Positions 32,572 to 40,627 of a stretch of 64,000 nt of DNA are shown here, one piece after another. The stretch's first letter is position 1; each line of letters begins with the position of its first letter. The notes below the pieces were generated by a model. The model made no database searches. It worked only from the letters and a program-made list of their open reading frames with translations, and was not told the origin of the DNA. Origin of the DNA: an uncultured Collinsella sp. (GTDB lineage: Bacteria; Actinomycetota; Coriobacteriia; Coriobacteriales; Coriobacteriaceae); contig CAUBPS010000013.1 of NCBI GenBank assembly GCA_958437935.1, positions 5,079-69,078 on the forward strand, in the 5' to 3' direction. The translations under genes and the position numbers were made by a program.

Positions 32572-33549
32572 ATGTACCAGACGCGTAAGATCGGTGTGGT
32601 CGGCCAGGGCCACGTAGGAGCGCATGTCGCCAACAGCCTACTCATGCAGGGCATTGCCGATGAGCTGTACCTGTGCGATATCAACGAGGCCAAGGTGACG
32701 TCCGAGGTCCAGGACCTGCGCGACTCCCTTTCGTTTGTCCCGTACAACACCAAGATCGTCAACTGCTACGACCACTACGAGGAGCTGGCCTGCTGCGACG
32801 TCATCGTCAACGCCGCCGGCAAGGTCGCGCTGGCCGCCGGCAGCCGCGACGGCGAGCTGTTCTTTACCACCGACGCCGCCCGCTCCTTTGCCAAGCGCAT
32901 CGTCGACGCCGGCTTCGACGGCATCTTCGTCTCCATCTCCAACCCCTGCGACGTCGTGTGCACCGAGCTGTGGCATCTGACCGGCTACGATCCCAAAAAG
33001 ATCATCGGCTCGGGCTGCGGTCTGGATTCCGCCCGCCTGCGCACCGAGATCTCCAAGAAGATCGGCATCTCGCCCAAGTCCGTCGACGCCTACATGATCG
33101 GCGAGCACGGCTTTAGCCAGCTTGCCGCCTTTAAGGCAGCAACTATCGCCGGTAAGAGCCTCAACGAGCTTCAGGCCGAGAACCCCGACAAGTACGCCTT
33201 CGACCACATGGAGGTCGAGGAGCTCGCGCGCAAGGGCGGCTATGTGACCTACGCCGGCAAGCAGTGCACCGAGTACGCCGTCGCCAACTCCGCCGCGCGC
33301 GTCTGCGCTGCCGTGCTGCACAACGAGCACGCCGTGCTTTCGGCCTCTACGCTCATGACCGGCCAATATGGAGAGGAGGGCATCTTTACCTCCCTGCCGT
33401 GCGTGATTGGTGCCGAGGGCGTCGAGGAGGTCTACACGCTGGACCTGTCCGAATACGAGCTCGAGGGCTTCCACAAGAGCTGCCAGCACATCCGCGACAA
33501 CATCGCCCAGCTCGACTGGTGGGACGCCGAGGCCTACGCCGCAAAGTAG
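32572..33549 (+). CDS. L-lactate / L-2-hydroxyacid dehydrogenase
   Basis: NAD-dependent reduction of a 2-oxoacid (pyruvate or a longer chain) to the L-hydroxyacid. The 325 residues begin with the Rossmann motif IGVVGQGHVGAHVA near residue 8. The substrate-binding Arg is in GLDSARLRTEIS near 155 and the catalytic His in IGEHGFSQLAA near 185. GEHGFS differs from GEHGDS/GEHGTS of true LDHs, and the active-site loop (AAGKVALAAGSRDGE) lacks the usual PRKPG sequence, so it may be closer to 2-hydroxyisocaproate dehydrogenases. AAAGGA lies 8 bases upstream of the ATG. A strong terminator follows. Confidence 0.82.
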   Translation: MYQTRKIGVVGQGHVGAHVANSLLMQGIADELYLCDINEAKVTSEVQDLRDSLSFVPYNTKIVNCYDHYEELACCDVIVNAAGKVALAAGSRDGELFFTTDAARSFAKRIVDAGFDGIFVSISNPCDVVCTELWHLTGYDPKKIIGSGCGLDSARLRTEISKKIGISPKSVDAYMIGEHGFSQLAAFKAATIAGKSLNELQAENPDKYAFDHMEVEELARKGGYVTYAGKQCTEYAVANSAARVCAAVLHNEHAVLSASTLMTGQYGEEGIFTSLPCVIGAEGVEEVYTLDLSEYELEGFHKSCQHIRDNIAQLDWWDAEAYAAK

Positions 33550-33590
33550 GCCGTAGGCTGCCGCAACCTTGCGAATCTAAGCGCGATACC

Positions 33591-33632
33591 AAGCGGGCCG
33601 CGCCGGAAATCCCCGGCGCGGCCCGCTTTTTT
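33591..33632 (+). terminator. Terminator of the lactate dehydrogenase gene
   Basis: AAGCGGGCCGCGCCGG pairs with CCGGCGCGGCCCGCTT over a short loop, followed by TTTT. Confidence 0.9.
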
Positions 33633-33681
33633 GACTCACGCAGTGCCCTTGCGAATCGAAGGTGAATGCTTTTCCCAGTAC

Positions 33682-34650
33682 CTAGTACTGCTCGACGCCC
33701 ATGTAGCGGCGGAACTCGGGGCTGTGGTCGAAGACCTTGCCGCGGGCGGCACGCAGCTCGCAGCTCATCGCGTAGAAGAAGATCGGCTCAAGGAACGAAC
33801 GCACGCTGGCGGGCACCTCGCCCACGCCGTACTCGAGCGCGTCGAGCACCATGATCGTATCGGTGTGCGTGTTGAGGAACGCAAGCGCGCGTTCCTCCAT
33901 GGGGCGGCACTCGCCGGCACCGAGCTGCACAAAGTAGAACACGCCGGGCTCGGTGGCCTCGAAGGGGCCGTGGAAGTACTCACCGGAGTGGATGTAGCAG
34001 CAGTGCTGCCACTGCATCTCCATGAGCGAGCAGATGGCCATGGCATAGGTCTGGCTAAAGTTGGGGCCGGAACCCAGGATGTAGAAGAACTCGTGCTGCT
34101 GGCAGAGCTCGGCGAAGCGGGCGCCCAGCTCGGCGTTGACCTTCTCGCGCGCAGCGGGCAGCAGCGCGTCCATCTGCTTGAGGCCGGCGTACATGTCGGC
34201 GAGCGCCTCGTAGCCCTCCTGCTGGTCGAGCAGCTCGGCGGCGATCAGAGCGCCGATGCCCTGCGGCACCTCGGCCTGCGACACGCCCTCGCCCCAGGGG
34301 TAGACCCAGGTAGTCCACTTGCCGTTGTCAATCTTGGAGCCCTCGCAGTCGGTCATGGCGACGACCTCGGCGCCGGCAGCCAGCGCCATCTCGCAACCGT
34401 CGACGACCTCCTGCGTATTGCCGCTATGGCTGCAGGCGATGACGAGCGACTTCTCGCCAAGGCTCTTGGGGGCCATCAGGCAGAACTCGCGTGCGGTGTA
34501 GACCGTGGAGGTAAACGTGGTGGCCTCGCGCTTGAGCAGCTCGTTGGCAGGCATCAGGTCGATCATCGAACCGCCGCAGGCGATCCAAAAGACGTTCTCG
34601 ATCTTACCCTTGCGCTCGATGATTTCCTGGACCAGATCATGTGCGTTCAT
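33682..34650 (-). CDS. SIS-domain protein, FrlB-like deglycase
   Basis: 322 residues. First SIS domain: VFWIACGGSMIDLMPANELL near residue 20 and IACSHSGNTQEVVDGC near 70-85. Second: ILGSGPNFSQTYAMAICSLMEMQW near 190. The catalytic loop reads HSGEYFHGPFEAT near 220. The C terminus EFRRYMGVEQY is shorter and different from the HPLT-RRY end of its paralogues, so its substrate may differ. GGAGGAAC precedes the ATG. A GntR/UTRA regulator lies directly upstream on the same strand, with two TTCTATGTTG repeats between them. Confidence 0.82.
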   Translation of the reverse strand: MNAHDLVQEIIERKGKIENVFWIACGGSMIDLMPANELLKREATTFTSTVYTAREFCLMAPKSLGEKSLVIACSHSGNTQEVVDGCEMALAAGAEVVAMTDCEGSKIDNGKWTTWVYPWGEGVSQAEVPQGIGALIAAELLDQQEGYEALADMYAGLKQMDALLPAAREKVNAELGARFAELCQQHEFFYILGSGPNFSQTYAMAICSLMEMQWQHCCYIHSGEYFHGPFEATEPGVFYFVQLGAGECRPMEERALAFLNTHTDTIMVLDALEYGVGEVPASVRSFLEPIFFYAMSCELRAARGKVFDHSPEFRRYMGVEQY

Positions 34651-34706
34651 GCTGATGTTCCTCCTTGTGTGGCGACCTTAAGCGACAGCAGCTCGTACCT
34701 GCGGTC

Positions 34707-34785
34707 GTTCTATGTTGTCCTATTTATACCACGCAAGCTACCGCAGGTGAAGTCATTTCAGCAAATTTGTTCTATGTTGTTCTAT
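34707..34785. promoter_or_regulatory. Paired operator-like repeats upstream of the SIS gene
   Basis: GTTCTATGTTGTCCTAT at 34707-34723 and GTTCTATGTTGTTCTAT at 34769-34785, differing at one base, 62 bases apart in the same orientation (six helical turns). They lie between the GntR gene and the SIS gene, so they are likely sites for that regulator. Confidence 0.55.
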
Positions 34786-34794
34786 CTGTGGACA

Positions 34795-35550
34795 TTAGAT
34801 GTCGAACACGTAGCGCGAGCCCACGATCTTTTGGCGGCCGAGCAACAGAGGTCGCTCATCAAAATCGGTAAAGTACGCCTCCATGTAGAAGAGCGGCTCG
34901 CCGACCGGCACCTCCAACAGCGGGGCCGCCTGAGCATCGGCAAGCGCAATCTCCACGGTGCAGGGGTCGGACTTGAGCGGCGCGCGACCCGAATGCTCGG
35001 CAACGAGCGCAAAGATTGAGTTATCGGTGAGGTCCTTATCGGCAAGCGTCTGCAGGTAGGGATGGTCGGCGAGCACAAAGGCGTTGTTCTCAAGCATGAC
35101 GGGGATGCCATCTGCCGTGCGCACGCGCTCGACCACGATGAGCTCGCAGCCGGGCTCCACGCCAAAAAACACCGCTTCCTCGTGCGTCGCCGCGACCACC
35201 GTGCGCGACACCAGACACGCTCCGGGCACCATGTCGTTGGCAGCACAGCCCTCAGTAAAGCTCTGGACGTCACCCTTCTGGCGAATCTTACGCTTGAGCT
35301 TGGGAGCACACACAAAGGTGCCCCTCCCCTGCTGGCGGTTGAGATACCCCGCGCGCGACAGCTCCTCGATGGCACGGCGCACGGTGATGCGTCCCACGCC
35401 ATAGGACTTCGCGAGCTCTATCTCAGAAGGAATGCGCGAGCCGGATGCGTACACGCCGCGCGCGATCTCGCCTTTTAGGTCGTCCATGACCTGCTGGTAC
35501 AGCGGCACGGCGGACACGTCAGTGCGGTCGGTTTTATCGTCGAATGCCAT
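34795..35550 (-). CDS. GntR-family regulator with UTRA domain
   Basis: 251 residues. Winged helix at about 15-80 (VPLYQQVMDDLKGEIARGVY, IPSEIELAKSYGVGRITVR) and a UTRA domain at about 95-245 ending in LLLGRQKIVGSRYVFDI. Its ATG lies 2 bases after the recQ stop codon, so it may be co-transcribed with recQ as well as having its own control. It precedes the SIS gene at 33682-34650 and probably regulates it through the GTTCTATGTTG repeats. Effector likely a phosphorylated sugar. Confidence 0.88.
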   Translation of the reverse strand: MAFDDKTDRTDVSAVPLYQQVMDDLKGEIARGVYASGSRIPSEIELAKSYGVGRITVRRAIEELSRAGYLNRQQGRGTFVCAPKLKRKIRQKGDVQSFTEGCAANDMVPGACLVSRTVVAATHEEAVFFGVEPGCELIVVERVRTADGIPVMLENNAFVLADHPYLQTLADKDLTDNSIFALVAEHSGRAPLKSDPCTVEIALADAQAAPLLEVPVGEPLFYMEAYFTDFDERPLLLGRQKIVGSRYVFDI

Positions 35551-35552
35551 CG

Positions 35553-37535
35553 TTACGCTCCATCCCGCGCATGCTCGGACTCAAATTCTTCAATCGCCGC
35601 CATAAACTGCTCGCCAAAGGCGTCGGCCTTTTTCTCGCCGATACCGTTGACCCGGATAAGCTCCTCGCGTGTCTGAGGGCGCAAGCGGCACAGGCCGCGC
35701 AGTGCCTTGTCGGAAAAGACCATGTACGGCGCCATCTCCAGCTCGGTCGAGATCTCCTTGCGCAGCGCACGCAGGCGCTCGAACAGCTCGGCATCGTCGC
35801 CCACGCGCGGACGCTGATCCAGCTCGGCCTCCTCGCGCAGCAGATCCACCGCACGGCGGGCGCGGGCCGAGGCCTTGCGCTTGGACGCGCGACGCTTAAC
35901 GGTAAAGGCGAACGCCTCATCCTCGACCTCGCCGGCACGCGGGCCCAGCCCAACGACCGGGTACTGCCCCTGCGAGGTTGCCAGATAACCGCGGCCGCAC
36001 AGCTGGCCAATGATGTCCTTGATGTGCCCGACCGATTCGCTTGACAGCTCACCGTAGCCGCGGTCCTCGTCCAGATGCATCTGGCGAATGCGCTCGGTGT
36101 TGCCGCCGTGGAGCACGTCGGCGATCAGCGACTTGCCAAAACGCATGGGACGCGTGGCCACATAGCGCACAGCGGCGCGGGCCATATCGGTGACGTCCTC
36201 GACCTCGAACTGTGTGAGGCAGTTGCTGCAGTTGCCGCAGCCCTCGGCGTCATCCGTGGCGGCGCTGCCCGCACCAGCCGCTGACGCATGCTCGGCCGCG
36301 GCCTCGTCGCCAAAGTAGCGCAACATGTATTCGCGCAGGCAGCCGGTGGTATTGCAGTAGCCCTCCATCTGGCTGAGCAGACGATATCGATTCTGGAGCG
36401 CCCACGCGCGTTGCTCGTCGTCAAGTGCCTCGTCGGCAGCATCTCCGCGGTCGATCAAAAAGCGGCGCATGCGAAAATCGTTGCCGTTCCACAGCAAATG
36501 GCAGCTGGCCGGATCGCCATCGCGGCCGGCGCGGCCTGCCTCCTGGTAGTAGGCCTCGATGCTCTCGGGCACGTTGTTGTGGATCACGTAGCGCACGTTG
36601 GGCTTGTCGATGCCCATGCCAAAGGCGTTGGTCGCAACCATCACCTGAATATCGTCGTCGATAAAGGCGCGCTGGCTTTGACGGCGGGCGTCGTTGCCCA
36701 TGCCGGCATGGTAGCGGCCAACGCGAATGCCGCTGGGGCCCAGCGCTTCGGCGAGATCGCCTGCCAGCGCATCGACCGTCTTGCGGGTCGAGCAATACAC
36801 GATGCCGCTCTCGCTCGAATGCGCGATCACGTAGTCGCGCACCCAGGCGGCCTTGGCCTTGTCACCCATCTCCTCGCAGCCAAAGTAGAGGTTCTTGCGA
36901 TCGAAGCCCGTCACCACCGTCGCGGGGTTTTGCAGGCCGAGCATCTGCTGAATGTCCGTGCGCACGCGCTCGGTCGCCGTAGCGGTAAAGGCCGCCACGA
37001 TGGGGCGCTGCGGCAGGGAATCGATGAACTCGCGAATCTGCAGGTAGGCGGGGCGGAAATCCTGGCCCCACTGGCTCACGCAGTGGGCCTCGTCAATGGC
37101 CACGAGCGGCGCGCCAATGCCGCCGTCCGCTGCGACCTCCTGCGCAAAGGCCAAAAAGCGCGGCTCGAGCAGGCGCTCGGGCGCCACGTACATAAGCTGG
37201 TAGCGGCCCTCGCGCGCCCGCTTGAGCACGGTATTTTGCTGGGCCGGAGTAAGGCTGGAGTTGAGATAGCTGGGTCGCGCGCCCGCCGCGAGCAGCGCAC
37301 GGGTCTGGTCCTCCATGAGCGAAAGCAGCGGGCTCACCACAAAGGTGATGCCGGGCAGCATGAGCGCGGGCACCTGGTAGCAAATGGACTTGCCGGCGCC
37401 TGTGGGCATAACACCCAGCGCATCGCGACCGGCAAGGATCGCATCGACCATGCGGTCCTGCCCCGGGCGAAACGAGGTGTAGCCAAAATAGGCGCCGAGC
37501 GTGTCGAGCGCCATCTGCTGCATGCTATCGGTCAT
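35553..37535 (-). CDS. recQ: ATP-dependent DNA helicase RecQ
   Basis: 3'-5' helicase for recombination repair. The 660 residues contain motif I MPTGAGKSICYQVPA near residue 40, motif II IDEAHCVSQWGQDFRP near 150, and motif VI QEAGRAGRDG near 330. The RecQ-Ct zinc site is formed by cysteines in CNTTGC and CGNCSNC near 400-450. An HRDC domain lies near 570-645 (LFERLRALRKEIS, FSDKALRGLCRLRPQT). All helicase residues are present. The GntR gene follows after 2 bases. A GAGCGTGG palindrome lies just upstream. Confidence 0.96.
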   Translation of the reverse strand: MTDSMQQMALDTLGAYFGYTSFRPGQDRMVDAILAGRDALGVMPTGAGKSICYQVPALMLPGITFVVSPLLSLMEDQTRALLAAGARPSYLNSSLTPAQQNTVLKRAREGRYQLMYVAPERLLEPRFLAFAQEVAADGGIGAPLVAIDEAHCVSQWGQDFRPAYLQIREFIDSLPQRPIVAAFTATATERVRTDIQQMLGLQNPATVVTGFDRKNLYFGCEEMGDKAKAAWVRDYVIAHSSESGIVYCSTRKTVDALAGDLAEALGPSGIRVGRYHAGMGNDARRQSQRAFIDDDIQVMVATNAFGMGIDKPNVRYVIHNNVPESIEAYYQEAGRAGRDGDPASCHLLWNGNDFRMRRFLIDRGDAADEALDDEQRAWALQNRYRLLSQMEGYCNTTGCLREYMLRYFGDEAAAEHASAAGAGSAATDDAEGCGNCSNCLTQFEVEDVTDMARAAVRYVATRPMRFGKSLIADVLHGGNTERIRQMHLDEDRGYGELSSESVGHIKDIIGQLCGRGYLATSQGQYPVVGLGPRAGEVEDEAFAFTVKRRASKRKASARARRAVDLLREEAELDQRPRVGDDAELFERLRALRKEISTELEMAPYMVFSDKALRGLCRLRPQTREELIRVNGIGEKKADAFGEQFMAAIEEFESEHARDGA

Positions 37536-37634
37536 GGTTTCCTAACGTCCAAGTCATCTGCCGCCGATTATACGCCGCCACGCGGACCGGTGCCCCACGG
37601 TTGCCGGCCACGGGCGGCGCAATCCGAAAGGAAC

Positions 37635-37652
37635 GAGCGTGGATTTTTGGAC
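37635..37652 (-). repeat. GAGCGTGG family half-site
   Basis: CGAGCGTGGATTTTTGGA, inverse orientation relative to the 28.4 kb units, 29 bases from palindrome copy C start to start. Confidence 0.6.
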
Positions 37653-37663
37653 ACTTTCCGGAT

Positions 37664-37727
37664 GAGCGTGGATAATCTCCCACTTTGGGCCCGTCACCAA
37701 GCCAAAAACGGGAGATTATCCACGCTC
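37664..37727. repeat. GAGCGTGG long palindrome, copy C
   Basis: GAGCGTGGATAATCTCCC and GGGAGATTATCCACGCTC form a perfect 18-bp stem here. The loop begins ACTTTGGG and ends CCAAAAAC. Confidence 0.85.
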
Positions 37728-37733
37728 ATTCTG

Positions 37734-37797
37734 CAGATTGCCGCTCTGGCGGGCTTGCAACGTCGACCGGTCCGCCGTTCGTCAGAACGGCGGAACC
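37734..37797 (-). repeat. 3'-end palindromic element, copy 2 (after the GntR gene at 37802)
   Basis: CAGATTGCCGCT and CTTGCAACGTCGA match the element at 9651-9686. The hairpin next to the stop codon has other arms: CCGCCGTTC at 37772-37780 and GAACGGCGG at 37785-37793, extended by GGT/AACC with one bulge. Confidence 0.6.
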
Positions 37798-37801
37798 AAC
37801 C

Positions 37802-38521
37802 CTACATCACCATGACGTAGCGGCTGCCCACGTAGTACTGCTTACCCATCAGGACCGGCTCGCCATTGGGGCCGATAAAGCCGGCACGCAGGTTGAGCAG
37901 TGGATCGTGCGGAGCAATGCCCAGCTCAGCCGCCTGCTCGGCATTGGCGCGAACGGCCTCGACCGTGCGGTAGCCAACCGAGACAATCGGCGTTCCGCCA
38001 ACACGCTCGACCTCGGCAAAAATGGACTTGTCCTCAAGATCGGCCGTCAACAGCTCGCGGTAGGCGTCAAACGGCACAAAGATGTTCTCCTCAAAGATGG
38101 GCTCGCCGTCGGCCGTACGCACGCGCTTGATATGCAGCAGCAGCGCATCCTTCTGCAAGCCAAAGAACTCCATCTCGTTTTGACGTGCCGGCACAATCTG
38201 GCGATCGACCACATGTGCGCCCGCCTTCATGCCATTGTCGGCACACAGCGCGGTAAACGTCTGCAGCGTCGAGGCGTGGAACTGGCGGTTGATGTGCGGC
38301 GTGGAGACAAAGGTGCCGCGGCCCTGCTGCTTAACCAGGTAGCCATCGGAGCACAGCTCCTCAACGGCGCGGCGCACCGTAATGCGGCTCACCTCGTACT
38401 GTTCGGCAAGCTCAAGTTCGGACGGAATACGCTCCTTGGGTGCATAAATACCTTTCTCGATCGCATCCTTGATCTCGTCGTAAATCTGCTGGTAAAGCGG
38501 TGCATTTTTTGGTGCAGGCAT
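37802..38521 (-). CDS. GntR-family regulator with UTRA domain
   Basis: 239 residues. Winged helix at about 7-70 (APLYQQIYDEIKDAIEKGIY, IPSELELAEQYEVSRITVR) and a UTRA domain at about 85-238 ending VLMGKQYYVGSRYVMVM. It is closely similar to the regulator at 34795-35550. It stands alone: YitT follows on the far side with an intergenic AT-rich stretch containing a TATAACG site just upstream of this gene, suggesting autoregulation. Likely targets include the second PTS locus, which carries a similar site. Confidence 0.88.
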   Translation of the reverse strand: MPAPKNAPLYQQIYDEIKDAIEKGIYAPKERIPSELELAEQYEVSRITVRRAVEELCSDGYLVKQQGRGTFVSTPHINRQFHASTLQTFTALCADNGMKAGAHVVDRQIVPARQNEMEFFGLQKDALLLHIKRVRTADGEPIFEENIFVPFDAYRELLTADLEDKSIFAEVERVGGTPIVSVGYRTVEAVRANAEQAAELGIAPHDPLLNLRAGFIGPNGEPVLMGKQYYVGSRYVMVM

Positions 38522-38563
38522 GTTTAATCACTCTTATCAAAATATCGAAATAACTAATACGTA

Positions 38564-38586
38564 TATAACGTCTTTTTATATGTTAC
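38564..38586. promoter_or_regulatory. TATAACG-type operator upstream of GntR gene
   Basis: GTATATAACGTCTTTTTATATG lies about 42 bases before the GntR start. TATAACGTCTT is identical to the string at 44442-44452 before the second PTS locus. Confidence 0.4.
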
Positions 38587-38625
38587 CTCAGTTTGATAAA
38601 ACGATACACCACATACAGCAAATCC

Positions 38626-39633
38626 TTACTTGCCGTCGTCCTGCTGCAGGCTGTCCTGCTCGATGAGGCGCGCCTGCCTGCAGGCCATGCGCGCGGGCTT
38701 GTCGGGATCGGGTACGGCCGTGGGCATGGGCTCGTCAACATGACCGCCCCACCAGCCGCCCACAAAGTTGAGCGTGTGGAACACGTTGATCACGGCGCCG
38801 GGATCAATGTCGCATACCAGCTTGATAATGTCCTGACTCTCGTAGGTCGAGACAACGGCGTGCAGCAGGTACATCTTTTCGCGGCTGTATCCGCCGATGA
38901 CCTCGGCACAGCTAATGCCGTGCTGATAATGGTCAACATAGGCAGTCATGATCTCGTCGGCCTTACGCGTCGTGATCTGTAGCGTCACGCGGTCGTAGCG
39001 ACGATAGAAACTGTCGATGGTCTTGGTCGAAATAAACTGGAACACGATGGAGTACGCCGCATTGTCCCAGCCAAACATAAAGCCAAAGATCGCCAAGATA
39101 AAGCAGTTGAAACCAAAGATGACGCCCCAGATGGTCTTACCCGTGTGGTTGGACACCCACAGCGCGATGAAGTCGGTGCCGCCGGTCGATGCGCCGGACT
39201 TAAGCGCGATAGCGGCGCCCAAGCCCGAGACCACGCCGCCAAAGATGATGAGCATAATCTTGTCGCCCAAAAACGGTGCGAAGTGAAAGATGTTGAGGAA
39301 CAGCGACGAGAGCATGACCTGCATCATCGAGAAGATGACGAAGCGCTTGCTGATGCCGCTCCAGCACAGGAGCGCCACGGGAATGTTGAGCGCGAGCATG
39401 CCGAGCGAGGTGTCGATATGGACGCCGCCGAGCGAGGTAACGCGATCGAGCAGGACCGCGACGCCGGTGAGGCCGCTCGGAAGCAGGTCGGCGGGCCGAA
39501 TGAACGCCTGAATCAGGAAGGTCTGCAGAATGGCGGATATGGTGACCGCCACCGCTGTGATGGCGCGGCGGACGATGGTGAGGCGGCCGAGCACGAGCAC
39601 TCGGTCCGCGAGCTGATCGATGGCGTTCGCCAC
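38626..39633 (-). CDS. YitT family membrane protein (DUF161/DUF2179)
   Basis: 335 residues. Five to six helices span about 25-200 with the family segment FIRPADLLPSGLTGVAVLL near 45 and GGVVSGLGAAIALKSGASTGGTDFIAL near 130-155. The cytosolic DUF2179 domain at about 215-290 holds ITTRKADEIMTAYVDHYQHGIS and GGYSREKMYLLHAVVS. The last 40 residues are an uncommon polar tail. Function of YitT proteins is not established; some affect metabolite export. The tail ends in a Gln/Asp-rich end. Not obviously linked to its neighbours. Confidence 0.9.
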   Translation of the reverse strand: MANAIDQLADRVLVLGRLTIVRRAITAVAVTISAILQTFLIQAFIRPADLLPSGLTGVAVLLDRVTSLGGVHIDTSLGMLALNIPVALLCWSGISKRFVIFSMMQVMLSSLFLNIFHFAPFLGDKIMLIIFGGVVSGLGAAIALKSGASTGGTDFIALWVSNHTGKTIWGVIFGFNCFILAIFGFMFGWDNAAYSIVFQFISTKTIDSFYRRYDRVTLQITTRKADEIMTAYVDHYQHGISCAEVIGGYSREKMYLLHAVVSTYESQDIIKLVCDIDPGAVINVFHTLNFVGGWWGGHVDEPMPTAVPDPDKPARMACRQARLIEQDSLQQDDGK

Positions 39634-39758
39634 GTAGGCTCCTTTCGAAGGCAGATGTAATTGTGGGGCATGCCGGCGATTGTAGCATGGAGCGTGCGGA
39701 GGCGCTTCAATTCACCCTCTCTCGACAACCATCAGAAGGACCGTGAGGTCGCTCAAAA

Positions 39759-39794
39759 GAAAAACGCCGTGAAGAGAGCGATCCCTTCACGGCG
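39759..39794 (-). terminator. Terminator of the HAD phosphatase gene
   Basis: CGCCGTGAAG at 39765-39774 pairs with CTTCACGGCG at 39785-39794; on the minus strand TTTTTC follows. Confidence 0.85.
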
Positions 39795-39803
39795 AATTCG
39801 GCG

Positions 39804-39853
39804 TTTGCCCAGATAAAACCTGCCAAAATAAACCTGTCCCTAAATGGCAGGTA
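39804..39853 (-). repeat. CCTGCCAAAA palindromic repeat, copy 2
   Basis: TTTGCCCAGATAAAACCTGC, CAAAATAAACCTGTCCC, then TAAATGGCAGGT. On the minus strand it supplies the last codons and TAG stop of the HAD gene (ACCTGCCATTTAG). Confidence 0.75.
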
Positions 39854-40469
39854 GGATGTCGGACAGGTTGTCGATGACAACGTCGGCGGCGGACTGGTCC
39901 AGGTTGACGCCCTCGTGCGGACGCAGCGCCAGGACGCGGGCGCCAGAGCGCTTGCCGGCCTCGATGCCCAAAGGCGAATCCTCGATAACCAGGCACTCGG
40001 CAGGCTCCACCCCCAGCGCCTCCATGGCACGCAGGTAGATCTCGGGGTCGGGCTTAAACGCACTGCACTCGTGCCCGCTGATGGTGTAGTCCAGCACGTC
40101 GGCGATACCGGCAATCTCCACCAGCTCGTCGATCAACTCGCGATAGGACGAGCTTGCGATGGCGCACTTCACGCCGCGCTCGTGCAGCTTACGCATCACC
40201 GGCTCCGTCTGCTCGTTGAGCAGCTCGGCATACGGAACGGGGTGGTCCGGGCTGTAGACCTGCTTGTACTCCACGCGCAGGCGCTCGCGCAGCTCAATAT
40301 CGTCAGGCACCAGCGCCTCCCAAATGGCAGGCTCGTTAGACCCCGAAAGATCGGGGATCTCGTCAAAGTGGAAGCCCTTCTCTTCCATAAATGCCACGCG
40401 GCGACGGTTGTAGAACCACTCGGTATCGACCAGCACGCCGTCCATGTCAAACAGCACTGCCTTGATCAT
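39840..40469 (-). CDS. HAD-family phosphatase / beta-phosphoglucomutase-like
   Basis: 209 residues of HAD subfamily IA. Motif I is LFDMDGVLVDTEW near residue 6 (nucleophile Asp followed by acid Asp), motif II is AIASSSYREL near 108, Lys motif III is in AFKPDPEIYLRAM near 140, and motif IV is LVIEDSPLGIEAG near 165. This set fits sugar phosphatases and beta-phosphoglucomutases. GGGAGGAG precedes the ATG at 40469. The gene is bracketed by inverted copies of the CCTGCCAAAA repeat, and its final codons come from one. It follows the SIS gene and PTS 2 and may process the freed sugar phosphate. Confidence 0.88.
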   Translation of the reverse strand: MIKAVLFDMDGVLVDTEWFYNRRRVAFMEEKGFHFDEIPDLSGSNEPAIWEALVPDDIELRERLRVEYKQVYSPDHPVPYAELLNEQTEPVMRKLHERGVKCAIASSSYRELIDELVEIAGIADVLDYTISGHECSAFKPDPEIYLRAMEALGVEPAECLVIEDSPLGIEAGKRSGARVLALRPHEGVNLDQSAADVVIDNLSDILPAI

Positions 40470-40483
40470 ACGCATCTCCTCCC

Positions 40484-40529
40484 ACCTGCCAAAAAGGGAC
40501 AGGTTCATTTTGGTAGGTATTATCTGGGG
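40484..40529 (+). repeat. CCTGCCAAAA palindromic repeat, copy 3 (inverted)
   Basis: ACCTGCCAAAAAGGGACAGG then TTCATTTTGGTAGGT and TATTATCTGGGG: the family consensus in the opposite orientation to copy 2. It lies in the leader of the HAD gene. Confidence 0.75.
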
Positions 40530-40561
40530 TTTTGCGGCGTGACGAACACGCCCCCCAAAGC

Positions 40562-40593
40562 AAAAAAGGGGACGGGGCGCAAACCCCATCCCC
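40562..40593 (-). terminator. Terminator after the SIS gene of PTS locus 2
   Basis: GGGGACGGGG at 40568-40577 pairs with CCCCATCCCC at 40584-40593; a T6 run follows on the minus strand. The HAD gene downstream therefore needs its own promoter or read-through. Confidence 0.85.
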
Positions 40594-40627
40594 TCTCAAT
40601 CAACCCGTAAGGTTTACTTACTTGTGA

